Assembly (NCBI GenBank): GCA_029721515.1
Contig: CM056568.1
Location: 3,531,202 to 3,595,201, forward strand
Source: Synanceia verrucosa
Lineage: Eukaryota > Chordata > Actinopteri > Perciformes > Synanceiidae
Length of the DNA stretch: 64,000 bases
Direction of reading: 5' to 3'
This document shows positions 11,301 to 22,353 of the stretch, piece by piece. Position 1 is the first letter of the stretch. The number at the start of each line of letters is the position of its first letter. Both the position numbers and the translations under genes were made by a program. The notes beneath the pieces were generated by a model. The model ran no database searches. It worked only from the letters and a program-made list of their open reading frames with translations, and had not been told where the DNA came from.

Positions 11301-14300
11301 ATGTGGATCTTTTCCCTCGTTTAGAAAGTCTTGCACACACATCAAACAGAGCGGAGGTTTTATTTGATGAGATACTGCAGCCTGTAATCTCTCGTGTCAT
11401 GTTTCTCTGCTGGCACATGTGTGTCTCCTGCAGTAAAACAGATGCCGTAAGTTTTTATTAGCTGCTGTTTGTTTGCTCATCTCTGTTTGTCCTGCTTGTG
11501 AGATAGATGGGAAGTGTCGGAGATGAACGTCAGAACGTGAGGCAAACAACTGCAACTATTAACGACACTTTGTTCATTTCTTTCATTACTCCACCATGAA
11601 TTTACTTGTGTCATTTACTTGGATGTATTTCAGGTAAGTAAAGTGATTAAATCAGTGTGCAGTGTGACTGTCGTCCCTCCAGCTGCTGTCAAAGCATTTT
11701 CCAAACACCAGTGCGTCACCGTAAGCAGATCAGACCACAGAGGAGATGCCTCACAGCCTGTATCTTTAACCAGACTATTTCCTTCATAGATAACATACAG
11801 TATATTTATTACTGTCATCAAACCTCAAAGACCCACTGAAAAGACATTGTAGTTTTTTTTAATCAGACAAACAGGAGGAAATAGTGCATCTGTGGTGCTC
11901 TCGTGAACAATTGTGGCAGCAGGATGGTGGATGTGGGATTGAGTCAGAATAAACTACAGTCTGTTCATGGTTACAAAGGAACACGCCACCAGCCTTTAAA
12001 ACATGCCTGAATCTCTACTGAAGAGGATTTAAATGCACCAGAAACCATCAGAATCCGATAGTCTGTGATCGTGGAGAGCTAGTAAGATCTGAAAGTGACA
12101 CCTCATGTAGCCTCCTCTGTTGGCCGATTCGATAAATATAATATTTTTTTTACTTATTTTGCAAGTGATATTACTCAAACAGAGAACAATAGTCAGTAAC
12201 AGTAGGTCTGAGAAACAGTGACCCATTTATTATTAACCAATGAGTTACATCAATTTAACCTTAAACAGAAGAATATTCTACAATAAAATAAATAAAAAAA
12301 TAAATTAGAAGACACTCAATGAATTACCTCAATGAAGTGCAAAATAACCACTAATATAACTTAAACATAAGAATATTCTACTATTGAATGTAATAAATAG
12401 AAGAAAGAGGAGAGAGAAAGAAGGAGAAAATCTTCATGCTGTTTTTTTGTGATGCATGTTGATGAGAACGATGTCTGTCTGGGTAGGAAGCAGAGAGCCT
12501 GGGGGAGCATTTTGAGGATGGACTAGAACAACAGTTTGCCAGTCACTCCTGTATTAACTGTTATTACAGCTGGAAATGTCCCCGGATTTCATTTCAGAAA
12601 TCTGGTCACTTTATGTTAAACTTCCCAGTTCTGTTTCCACGAGAAAGTTTGCTCTCAGCTTCAAACGTCTGTTTCAGCCTTTAACTAAAAATGCTCCACA
12701 GGGTCGACATCACTCCTTCTGCTTTGTTAGCACCTTAGCTGTTGTTGTGATCGCTGGGCTCTGCTGCTGGATAGAAGAGCTGGACTGATGTTATCACAGT
12801 TATTATATCAGAGATTTTAGATACAGGCTGATATAATCCGATACTCGTTTTTTAGCCATATCAATATCAATATTAATATCGGATCATAAGCAGGATGAGA
12901 CATGAAGGCATCTGATTGGTTCTTTCTCAGGATAGAAGGACCATTTCACCCAGTATAACAAAAAGTGCTTCTGGACAGGAATACAGACTATAGCTTTTTA
13001 CATTTGAGGCTTTAAAACAAACATTTAAAGAATAAATAGAATAAATCAAAAAGAGCATAAAGAGTGAACTGGACTTGATTTTGTTGAAGTTTGTTGAAGA
13101 CGATTCTCCTCTAACTGGTAGAGTCCAGACACTTAGCACTAAAGCACTTAATAAACACTTTGAATCTTGAATTGAGACTCAAAACAAACAAAAGACTGAA
13201 ACCACTAAAACACAAGACCTATTGTAACTAACTCCTAACTTAATCAATAAGATGGTAGATCCATCAGTGTCTCTGCAGGAGATCCTTTAGGAGGTTCAGG
13301 AACAAAAGCTGTTTAAAGGTTTGAAAAGGTTCCTGCATTAAAGGCTGGTCTTTGCCAGGTTTTATAGTCACTATAGTATTTGTTGCATTGTGCTGCTGAT
13401 AAATACCTGAATGTTCATGTGTGTGTTTTAGGAAGCGACTCGGTGCGTCTAAATACAGACGTTGGGGAGTTGTTTGGAAACACGCGGTTCTGGCATGGAA
13501 AAGATTATTGCAACTTTGTGCACAAGGACTGGATTCAGCTGGACAAACCTTTCGATGGTAAGCAATCAGCTAGCTCCTGGTTTAGCTGTGAGATGTGGGG
13601 AGCAATCGACTTTGTTTCCCACCCTTCTCACTTTCCTGTTTCTGTTGCTTTAGATTTCATAGACAGACATACAACTCCCAGAATGCCTTGGCACGACATC
13701 TCCTCGGTGGTTCATGGGAAAGCAGCTCGAGATGTGGCGAGACACTTCATCCAGCGGTGGAACTTCACCAAGGTCAGAGGTCATGCTGCTGTTCTAGGGA
13801 TTAGCTATGATTCCTGCAGGAAGTTGTGTCCTCTTGAAGGCTCATACGATGTAAACATGTAAGTGTTTGGTCAAACTTGCTTACTCGGACTCTACAGGCG
13901 TCTGCATCTCTGTGTTAATAAAAGTCTGCAGTGCTTTGTGTGGCCTGTTTTACACTTCTCTCTTTTTCTCTACCAGCTGGTGAAGCCAAAGTACCGCTCT
14001 CTGTCGTACCCATATCTGCTGCCCAAGTCTCACACCACTGCTGGAGAGCAGCAGTACCAAGTCCCCAACTGCATCCCTGCCAAAGTGCAGGTAGGTACTG
14101 AGTTTCACCTCTCTGTTCTGTCGTTTTCCACTTTTCTTCCTGTTCAGGTTTTAGACGCTTTTATATATTTTATTTTATTACAGTTAACATTTTTGGACTT
14201 TCCTTATGTCTGTAACATTAATTTCACCCTTGTGCTACATTGTAAGAGAGAGGGAGATAATCCTTTATTCGTCCCACAGATGGAGAAATTTGCATCGTTA

Positions 14301-15527
14301 CAGCAGCAAAGTGGATAGAGCAACATTACAAGGAGGGCCTATAAAAACTAACAATAATAACATCAGTCGAAAAACAACCAAGTGGATAAAGCTAGGGCAT
14401 CATATATACAATGAGTGAATAACTAAGCATCATATATGCAACATAAGTGACTAAAAGAGGACAAAAGTTGGTTGTAGTGTGCAATATGGTTTCTCACTGC
14501 TTACATGACAGAATTAGGTATACTCAGAGATAAAGTGTGCTGGTGGCCTGAACTGGTGAGAAACCTTCAGGTGGAGCCAAAATATCATAAAGTAGAAATA
14601 TTTCGAAAAATATCATAAAGTTAAAGTAGTGAATTTTTTAGTCAAACACTCTGAAGAGTCAAGAGTCAAACACAAACACTCTGTCCGAGATGAAACTCAA
14701 TCCAACTTTCCTCTTCGAGAAGTACAAGTGAAAGTGTTTGTTTGCAACCGTTCATGTCTTCCTTCCCAAACTGGCTCGTCTCTCTTCCACTAGATCCTTC
14801 GATCGGCCTCTGACTGGTCCGCTGGCATCAAATACCACGAGGAGTCCATTCACAACGCCTACGTCCACGCCATCCTGAACAGCCAGCACTTCATCTACAT
14901 AGAGGTCCGTACCGTAGCATCTCTGGTCCAACAGTCAGACCAGTGCAGACACTGCTCTGTTTAGTTAGACTGCAGGTAACCATAGCAACAACAGAGATGC
15001 TGAAAGTTATTATACCCAAGGATCAACAGTCCGACGATTACCATCCCAGCGCGCCTTGATCGTTTCCTTTCTAATGCTGCAGCGATCTCCACTCAGACTT
15101 TGAGAAAAGAGATTTTTACAGTAAATGAACTGGTGTGTAGTTCATGAAGACTGGGAGCGTGCAATTACCAGGCCAGGTCTGTGTGTACTATTGTTATTTT
15201 GTAACGACATCTAATTGGTTACTGTCAGCTTTCTGCACTGACCTGGTTTCTTTAAAGTGATTTGGTTTGAGAAACTTGACAATTTGCCCCCAAAATTCAC
15301 TTTCTTGTTCATCTATACTAGTTTATCTTGTTTTAAATATGACATATACTGTATGTAAAACATGTAAAATATGTTTTGTTTTTTTGTTTTACCATTTTTG
15401 AGTGTATAAACCACAATATATATTTGTGTTTGTTTCAGAATCAGTTCTTCATCAGCTGTGCAGACAACAGACACGTCTTCAACAAGATAGGAGATGCTAT
15501 CGCTGAGCGCATCATCAGAGCATTCAG

Positions 15528-15563
<36 letters not shown>

Positions 15564-15684
15564 TATTTAGTTAGATTGAAGCTATTGTGTGGCTACTGTG
15601 TATATTTAGCCTCACCTTGAAATTACAGTCGCACATTGACTTTGTTTATATTCACTTGGGTTTATCTTGAAATGATTTCCCAGA

Positions 15685-15716
<32 letters not shown>

Positions 15717-17784
15717 TTAATAGGCTGATTTCTTCATATCCTATTCTATGTTTAGCTTAGGATTTATTTGAATATTTCCCCTCTCTCTTTCTGTGTTGTT
15801 TTATCAGCTTATCAGAGGATACACATCATGCACAAAACACAGGAAAACATGCACACAGACCTGACCTGATTCCTTCTGGAAGCTTCAGCATATAAACAGT
15901 CCAGGATAGCTTTTATAAATGTCCCGTCTGTCTTGTTTCTCATAGTCTCAGTGGAGGCTGATGTTAAGGAAAACATGGCTAAGTGTTGAAACAAACTTGT
16001 GGAGACTATTTGAACAAGAAACTCTCTTATTTCATCCTATTTTCTTCTGTCTTGATCTCTGAATGAATTTGAAGGAGGCTGTTTTTGCATCCCTTGGGCT
16101 GTAAAACTGTTAAATTTCACAGTTATTTAGAAGGTCATTGTGGTTTTATGCTCAGCTCGGATCAACTGAAGCATCTATCTCCTAAACACCCCGAGCTGCC
16201 TCATAAAATAGTCTGTAAAGGAGATTAGAGCCAGACTAATACACTGCAGTGCTGCCAGTTAAAGTTACTCACAGGTTGTATATATGTGATGTCAAAAAGC
16301 AGCATGATTGATGTGATTTAAAGACAGAGTTGACAACACATAGTCTATCCACCAGAGAAGTGAGTGTTTCGGCCGTATAACGTCCTCCATTGAGAACCAA
16401 GTTTTTGTCCTCATGATGTTTGTTATTGATATTTATATGTAGACTACAGATATTTGTGGCGTCCTTTCCATTGTCTTTTTAACTCTTTGAGAGCCAGCCA
16501 TTTTTTAAAATAGAAAGTGCCATGTGTCATCATTTTTACCCATTTTGTGTCACATTTCAAGACCACAACACAGAGTAGTTCAAAAGAATGAAGAGGCTCT
16601 CTGTTTCATCATGGAAAAAATGTTTGTTTGTATCCATATTTTATCCATTCTTGTTTTTATCAGAGGTAGAGTAGAGGCCACTTTCACCAAAAACACCACT
16701 TTTTCTCCAGAATCCATCTGTTTTGCTCTCTAATCTTGATTGTCTCCACTTCCTGCATTGATCTCTGTGGTGTATACCATCTCTTTATGCTCCAACTGCA
16801 AATCCCAGAAGCCCCACTATTACTCACAGGCTGCGTGAGACTGCGATTGGCAACCCGCTGCTGAAAAAAACATTTTGATGGCCAAATACATCAGTGGCAC
16901 TCAGAGTAACACTCTGAGAAGTTGGCTCATTTTCTCATAGACTTCTATCTGATCAGACACTGACTTCAGTTCAAAGCCCATTTTCTGACGTGATGTGGTG
17001 TCAGTATTTAATAATTAAATGATCATGTTTTATTATGTGGCTCAGCAGTAAAGGAAAGGTTGAGTGTCGATAGTTCAGTTCCCCCCTGCAGCAATGTACC
17101 TTGGTATTTTTGAGTAACATACCTCAGCAAAAATGCTCCCAATGCTGTGATGGCTTCCCTCATCAGCGTATGAATGTGTGAATGTGATATGTCGCATAAA
17201 ACCGCTGTGAATAGACACTAAAAAGATGCTATACATGTACAGTCCATTTACCCATGTAAAATACACTACATTTAAACTGGATAGAAACAAATTAAAATTC
17301 ATATTTCCACCTTTCCAACAATCAGCCTCTCTGCCACCAGACTCCTTTGACAGAAACAGTAATAAACCTCTGTGATGATCAAAACCCACTTCATTCAAAG
17401 TGGACACAAACAAAACATTGAGTGTTTAATGTGATCTGCTGTGTTCTAAAAGCTGCATATATGTGCTAATTCTTTGTTTATATAATGTTGTCTTTTTTAT
17501 GGATGACGATTCAATGTTTCAGGGAGGGTAAAAAGTATCGAGTGTACGTGGTGACACCGCTGTTGCCGGGCTTTGAAGGAGACATCAACACCGGAGGGGG
17601 CAGCGCCATCCAGGCCATCATGCACTTCAACTACAGGTGTGTGTGTTTTTGCATGAGTGTGCCCATGTGCTGAACACACCTGTTGTTTGAGTTTGTTTGA
17701 CGAGGGTGAAATCCTGGAAGGAGACATGGTGGATTTCTGCCACGCCTTAACTCTTTAACGACAGTGCTATAAACCCTGTACTGT

Positions 17785-17831
<47 letters not shown>

Positions 17832-20800
17832 TGCCATTCCTTTTGAGGTTGACGTTCATTGTCTCGTGTGCATTCTTGAGTAAACACTTATCCCTCCCCA
17901 TGCAAACACTGTGACTCACACTCATTGTGAGGAATGTGGCTCTGCAGCTCATCCTGTCTGTTCCTGCAGGACCATGAACAGAGGAGACCACTCCATCATC
18001 TCCCAGCTCAAAAGAGAGAGTAAGTCAGCGGCTTCAACCACACTCTTGAATTTCCTGACATTACCATAACAATTTCAGAGAGTTGAGAGCGTGTAAGTTC
18101 ATTCTCCTTTATTTATCCTAACTCTTTATTTGACACTAAAGGTCTTTGCACACCAGGTCCTCAGGTTTTGTCCACCATGTTTACACAGTATAGCACTGTT
18201 AAAGTTTCTAACAGATTTGAAGTTGTGCATTTATCGCATCCCATCAAAAGGCTTGATAAACATTCACTTTGTATTTATGTTGCACTGCTTTTCATCCTGG
18301 TAACTCTTTAAGCTTCTCTTTAATTCCTGAAAATGCAGTTGTGCAGTATGAAGGTCCAGAGTTCAGTCCCTGGTCCTCATGGCCTCAGTGTGTGCAGTTT
18401 GTATGTACTGTACGTACCCATGTGTATTTGTGTGGTTTCCTCCCACCACTAAAACATGTATCCCTCTCCACTGTGCAGCTGGAGGGCCCATCCAGTCCTT
18501 TAATACATGAATCACTTAGTGTTATTAAGACACAGCTGAACCCAGCCTATCCCTGAATGCACACACAACACCATATGCTGATGAAAAAACACACATTCAT
18601 GAGCCAACAAGTAAAAGTACACATCTGCATTTTGCTTTCATGTATTTTTAGACCAGTCATCGCTCTACTGGTTTTTCATGTTTTGCTCCTTTAATCTCAT
18701 CACATGGGTACTCTACATTAGTGCCAAGTTTCTCCTAAAGATAGGGTCAGTGTTCATGACAAACTAGAAAGCCGGCACTACAGCTGAACTATGAAAGTAG
18801 CTGGCAGCACCAGCGTTATGTCTCTGACTGGTTGTTTGTGGTTTCCAGTGGGAGACCAGTGGATCCACTACATCTCCATCGCTGGTTTGAGGACTCATGC
18901 TGAGTTGGAGGGGAAGCTGGTCACTGAGCTCATCTATGTCCACAGCAAGATGCTTATCGCCGACGACAACACCGTCATAATTGGTAATTTCACTTTATTT
19001 AAGTTTTTTTTTCAATTTATTTAATATTTGTTGCCACTGAGACCATACCTACACATTCATCAGACCAGACGTTGAGCTGATGATATAGCAGCTTGAATTT
19101 CTCCATTACAAGATTAAAAGATGACAGATGTAATGAAATATTCCCCTGACACTAGACTGAACATGTATAATAGAGGAGAAACAGGAGCTGCAGGGGGAGA
19201 GACGGTGACATCCTTTTATATTGAAGAAGGCACAGTGGAAAAATGACTCAATGAGGAATCTTTTAAAGGACTGAAAATCTTCCAAAGAAAAGTCATCAGG
19301 TGGGATGTGGTGAGGCCTCGTTTCCACGGCTGATAAATACATACAGTCCTTTCTATCAGGAGAGTGAGGAGTGAAATATGGTACATTTTCTCTCTGCTGG
19401 TCAAGTGCTCTGATCATTTTTATGCTTTAAATTTAAATGTAAAGTTTGAACCCTTCATTTATCAGATTGTTGGAGTTGAGTCTACAAGAGTAAAATATAG
19501 CACAACTGTCCAGTTGCCTTCACTTCAGACCGCAGTTTGTTTACAAAGTGTACACAAATATAATATTGGGTATACACGGCAATCAAACCAGCTCATTATA
19601 TTTTGGCCTTTATATTGAATTGGCCAATGAGAATGAATACCAAAGGCAGTTTGAAAATGTTGTCCTGTTCTTGTCTCATACCACCAAAAACACTGGACAC
19701 CAAGCATCATATGTATGCACGGACAAAACTATTGTACTCACAGGAGGATAAATTACTAAAGAAATTAAAATTACTACATATTAAGTGGATCAGATGAAAC
19801 ACAAATGAATAAAAACATTTTTTTAATAAAAACAAACAAAGCCTCAAAAATCAACACCTTAACTTTAACTGCTTAAAATATACATAATCACAGAATGTAA
19901 AACAAATCATTATTATTATTCATGTCCTTTATCTGAGACGTGGAGAGTTTTTGAGTTATTCATTTTAAAGATTTTAAATATGAAATAGATTTTTTATGCA
20001 TAGAATGTTTTACCTATGAGTCTCCTATGTGTTTTATTAGATATTTCATGTCCTGTATTTCTCATAAGCTCAGATGAACTTCAACATGCAGTCTGATATC
20101 AGGTGTTGTATCGCCACCTGCTGGGAGTCTCTGTATTCTCACCTGTATTGCTCCTTTGTGTTTTTGCAGGTTCTGCCAACATCAACGACCGGAGCATGCT
20201 GGGAAAGAGGGACAGTGAGGTGGCGGTGATCGTGGAGGACTCAGAGACAGTGACTGCAGTGATGGACGGGCAGGAGTACCAAGCTGGGAAATACGCTCTG
20301 CAGCTCCGTCTGGAGTGCTTCAAGTACTGAAACATCCTGCCCTATTTATTTATCAGAAATAATATACTCATTTATTGTGTATTAATAGATCCATCCAGTT
20401 ACAAGCTTACAAGATTTTACATGAAATAAGACAAGATACTTCTATTGACCCTTTACACTCAACCAATATTTGTTTAAGACTATCTATGGGCCTTTTTTAT
20501 TGTGGTTGTATCTCTATATCTCTACTTTAAAGCATGTATTCAAATCAGTTGTCTCTAAATTGAGATTTAAAGATCAGCAACACAACTGATCTGGTGGTAC
20601 CAGCAGTGGTCCTTCATGTCTCTGTCTCTCTCTCTCAGGATGATGCTGGGCTCCCACACAGATCCCTCCATCGACGTGTCCGATCCCATCAGTGACCACT
20701 TCTATAAGGAGGTCTGGATGGCCACCAGCGCTCGCAACGCCACCATTTACCAGAAGGTCAGCCTGGTGTGACCTCTCCTGCTTCCTGTTGTCATGGCTGG

Positions 20801-21719
20801 ATTTCTACATTAGCTTTTTATTAGCGTTACCACTATGAAAACTAAAAATATTATTTGGTGCAACTATTAAATCACAAAATGTCAGTAGTGTTTAATATGC
20901 TGAATACTTTTGATTTGTCCCACTTTTGGAAAATTAACTTTTGTAATCTAGCCTCTCAGCTAACACGGTACATTTACATTCACTAAAATGCATTGCCCCT
21001 TGTTAAATAAGTTGAATGATTTCCTGTGTTATGCAGATATACCATGGTCATTGACTGAATTTATGTTTTAGTTTTTCCTAACGTAGAGCATGAGGGTATT
21101 AAACTTTTAAAATGAGCAAAAAACTCTGACATATGATAGTCAACAGATTGTGTTATCAATGAATCTAGATTTATCTTGTCAGTTCATTGATAAACTGGTG
21201 TCAGCTACTGACCTTGTAGGATTTATTTAATAATAGATTATTTCTAAAAATGTGTACTCATTTCTTTAATTTTAATTAACAGAAAAAATAATGTAAAGAT
21301 GAATTAATAATAAAAAATAATTGCAGCCAGTAGCTAAAACCAACTTGTATTAAGGTCTGGACCACTGCCATCAATTATATAATATTAATATAATAGGAAC
21401 ATAATTGAAATTCAGTGGGTCCAAAATAGGAGGTACTGATCATCATAACAGAACCAGGTTCTGTCTCTGAACTGTCCTCCTCCTCTTTTTCTAGGTCTTC
21501 CGTTGTCTGCCATCCAGTGACGTCCACAACATCCTGCAGCTGGAGGGCTTCCTCGCCAAGCCGGGTCTGGACAAGGAGGACCCGGCCCGGGCTCGTGAGG
21601 AGCTGAAGAAGATCCGCGGCTTCGTGGTCCAGTTTCCTCTTCAGTTCCTCAGTGAGCAGAACTTGCTGCCTCCCATCGGCTCCAAGGAGGCCATGGTGCC
21701 CATGGAGGTCTGGACCTGA
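3420..21719 (+). CDS. pld1: Phospholipase D1, complete coding region in 25 exons
   Basis: PLD1 hydrolyses phosphatidylcholine to phosphatidic acid and choline at Golgi, endosomal and plasma membranes, and is stimulated by Arf, Rho and PKC. Coding exons: 3420-3558, 3667-3830, 5074-5216, 5346-5457, 5545-5610, 5690-5748, 5983-6075, 6240-6392, 7725-7874, 8368-8451, 8655-8736, 9210-9320, 9392-9574, 9663-9882, 13432-13557, 13654-13772, 13977-14090, 14794-14904, 15439-15527, 17523-17636, 17970-18019, 18849-18983, 20170-20323, 20639-20756, 21495-21719. All introns are GT-AG and the phases join without a frameshift into 3114 nt, about 1037 residues; mammalian forms are 1036 or 1074. The frame has a stop at 3408-3410, 12 nt before the ATG, which fixes the start. 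The N-terminus, including LDTREL, matches PLD1 rather than PLD2, and the protein ends in the typical PMEVWT. Teleosts can have two PLD1 copies, and I cannot tell which this is. Confidence 0.97.
4047..4790. repeat. Dispersed repeat with internal 213-bp tandem duplication
   Basis: Two copies of a block of about 145 bp, starting near 4193 and 4405, share 'cagccaccttgggcatcacc' at an offset of 213 bp and remain similar for over 100 bases. Both lie in the second PLD1 coding intron. The flanks, including 'ggaaccgtatgtaggattg', resemble a common fish interspersed repeat. The outer boundaries are approximate. Confidence 0.55.
4960..5006 (-). mobile_element. Non-LTR retrotransposon 3' tail fragment
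   Basis: A GATA run followed by 'tactttattcatctcacaga' and 'gaaattcaca' is the reverse complement of the usual fish LINE tail (GAAATT, then AATAAAGTA, then a TATC repeat). Only the last 45 or so bases are present. The family is not determined. Confidence 0.5.
5983..7874 (+). CDS. pld1: PLD1 exons 7-9: PH domain
   Basis: Exons 5983-6075, 6240-6392 and 7725-7874 encode residues 228-360. The PH domain begins at EGMVLKRSGG and includes RWLVVKDSFLLYMKPDSG. Cys246-Cys247 in the MNCCGH motif correspond to the cysteine pair that is palmitoylated in mammalian PLD1, so membrane anchoring is probably kept. The long intron 6393-7724 holds an inverted-end repeat and a complete minus-strand SINE. Confidence 0.93.
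6459..6815. mobile_element. Non-autonomous DNA transposon-like repeat with inverted ends
   Basis: The left end reads 'agacctctgccaaggc'. The right end, reverse complemented, reads 'acctctgccaagg', so the ends form a terminal inverted repeat of about 13 bp around 356 bp of AT-rich sequence. This ending is common in fish genomes. No transposase is encoded. Confidence 0.55.
7292..7662 (-). mobile_element. tRNA-derived SINE, copy 1
   Basis: A full copy lies in reverse orientation in a PLD1 intron. Read on the minus strand it starts with a tRNA-like head containing A-box and B-box-like motifs (TAGTGGTTAGCAC and GGTTCGAATCC), continues through 'catgcatggggattaggtta' and ends in a (TGGA)n-type tail. 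Flanking 12-bp direct repeats at 7280-7291 and 7663-7674 differ at one base and look like a target-site duplication. Other copies are at 10795, 25419 and 60135, with a fragment at 61603. Confidence 0.8.
8049..8098. repeat. (GT)n microsatellite
   Basis: About 25 GT units in the PLD1 intron upstream of exon 10. Confidence 0.9.
8305..8358. repeat. (GT)n microsatellite at the PLD1 exon 10 acceptor
   Basis: About 27 GT units end only 9 bases before exon 10 (8368-8451). They occupy the place of the usual polypyrimidine tract, leaving only 'cctctacag'. Confidence 0.9.
8368..9574 (+). CDS. pld1: PLD1 exons 10-13: first catalytic half, HKD1
   Basis: Exons 8368-8451, 8655-8736, 9210-9320 and 9392-9574 encode residues 361-513. 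The first catalytic motif HxKxxxxD is His470, Lys472 and Asp477 within AHHEKIIVIDQ, followed by FVGGIDLAYGRWDD. In this superfamily the two HKD motifs form one active site, with one histidine carrying the phosphatidyl intermediate. All catalytic residues are intact. Exon 10 has GT repeats at both its acceptor and its donor. Confidence 0.95.
9663..9882 (+). CDS. pld1: PLD1 exon 14: variable loop
   Basis: This 220-nt exon encodes residues 514-587, a low-complexity Ala/Ser/Gly segment, a basic patch (KRTKFSIKRHLQKH) and an acidic end (DSDSDLEEEQ). It lies where mammalian PLD1 has its regulatory loop. The 38-residue stretch that separates mammalian PLD1a from PLD1b is not seen, so the product resembles the short form. 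The intron that follows (9883-13431) is 3.5 kb and holds a MITE and a truncated SINE; I recognise nothing in 11061-13431. Confidence 0.9.
10165..10526. mobile_element. MITE-like AT-rich element with inverted ends
   Basis: The left end 'caagattattattgtt' and the reverse complement of the right end, 'caaggttataatagtt', match at 12 or more of 16 positions. The 360-bp interior is rich in AAAACTA and AAAACGA words. I recognise the type as common in fish genomes. It encodes nothing. Confidence 0.55.
10795..11060 (-). mobile_element. tRNA-derived SINE, copy 2, truncated
   Basis: Same family as 7292-7662 and same orientation. The copy lacks the (TGGA)n tail end and has an internal deletion near 10984, between the 'gccggagtaccc' and 'gaacctggtacc' parts. 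Its central part is almost identical to the other copies. Confidence 0.75.
13432..17636 (+). CDS. pld1: PLD1 exons 15-20: core between the HKD motifs
   Basis: Exons 13432-13557, 13654-13772, 13977-14090, 14794-14904, 15439-15527 and 17523-17636 encode residues 588-810. The core resumes at GELFGNTRFWHGKDYCNFV and continues with MPWHDISSVVHGKAARDVAR, RSLSYPYLLPKS, GIKYHEESIHNAYVHAI, ENQFFIS and PLLPGFEGDINTGGGSA. These blocks are highly conserved in eukaryotic PLDs and shape the active-site walls. The 2-kb intron before exon 20 contains a dispersed repeat (16479-16882). Confidence 0.95.
14247..14490 (-). mobile_element. LINE 3' end fragment
   Basis: The segment around 'ataatcctttattcgtccca' and 'gaaatttgca' is the reverse complement of a fish non-LTR retrotransposon tail (GAAATTT...GGGAC..AATAAAGGATTAT). 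The following 200 bases look like its 3' UTR. No reverse transcriptase frame remains. Confidence 0.45.
15528..15560. repeat. (CA)n microsatellite at the PLD1 exon 19 donor
   Basis: The donor of exon 19 (ends 15527) reads GTAACACAC and continues directly as a CA run. A second CA run lies at 15687-15716. Confidence 0.85.
16479..16882. repeat. Unnamed dispersed repeat, copy A
   Basis: About 400 bp of this PLD1 intron recur, diverged, at 37799-38183 in a TNIK intron. Shared words include 'atcagaggtagagtagagg', 'ttttgctctctaatct', 'gatctctgtggtgtatacc' and 'attactcacaggctg'. I do not recognise the family. Confidence 0.7.
17786..17828. repeat. (GT)n microsatellite
   Basis: About 21 GT units in the PLD1 intron between exons 20 and 21. 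Confidence 0.9.
17970..18983 (+). CDS. pld1: PLD1 exons 21-22: second catalytic half, HKD2
   Basis: Exons 17970-18019 and 18849-18983 encode residues 811-872. The second catalytic motif is His859, Lys861 and Asp866 in VHSKMLIADDNTVIIG. The preceding LRTHAELEGKLVTELIY is typical of the family. With HKD1 intact, the enzyme is predicted to be active. Exon 21 is short (50 nt). Confidence 0.95.
20170..21719 (+). CDS. pld1: PLD1 exons 23-25: C-terminal domain and stop
   Basis: Exons 20170-20323, 20639-20756 and 21495-21719 encode residues 873-1037. Exon 23 starts with SANINDRSMLGKRDSE, the block downstream of HKD2. Exon 25 contains KKIRGFVVQFPLQFLSE and ends in PMEVWT, then TGA at 21717-21719. An intact C-terminus is needed for catalysis in mammalian PLDs and is preserved here. 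The exon 23 donor reads GTACTG, weaker than the others, but it is required by the frame. Confidence 0.95.
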
Positions 21720-22322
21720 GCCACGAGGACTCTCCTGTGCATTCATGTGTTCACACTCAGCATGGGGAAGGCTGCGGGGTTTCAGCCCATTCTGGTGCCG
21801 TTTTGAAAGTCAACAATATCTGATAAGACCTGTCTTGTGGCTTGTAGTCACATGTTAGATTTGTACTACAGTGGTTCCCAACCCCTGGTCTGCAGCCCAT
21901 CGAGCGTGCATGGATAAACCATGAAGTTGGTGCGCTCTGCTGCGTCTTTCCTCAACATTATTCTGGTCTGAACCACCAAAAGAATAACTTGAGACTTTTG
22001 TTTTTAGGAGCGCTGATAGAAACCTGATGTTTGTCTGTATAATGTATAATGATGTCTGACACACTTAGAGGCTGGTTCATTGATTGCAGTATCACTTCAC
22101 TAACTCCTCCATTTCCAAGACTGCAGTAAAGTGAGACAGCGAGCTCAAAACCATGGTAACGCTGTTGGCCTTGCACAGATGCCATCCATACCATAATAAG
22201 TTTAATACAGGAGCAACAGAAGTCAGACAGAGGGACCACGATTTTAGCACTCTGCAGCTCACGTTACCACAGTTTCACTAGCATACCGTGAACTACGGTG
22301 GCCTGCAGGTAATAAGGTAATG

Positions 22323-22351
<29 letters not shown>
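22323..22351. repeat. (ATA)n trinucleotide microsatellite
   Basis: About nine or ten ATA/AAT units, followed by an interrupted AT-rich tail. Confidence 0.85.
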
Positions 22352-22353
<2 letters not shown>

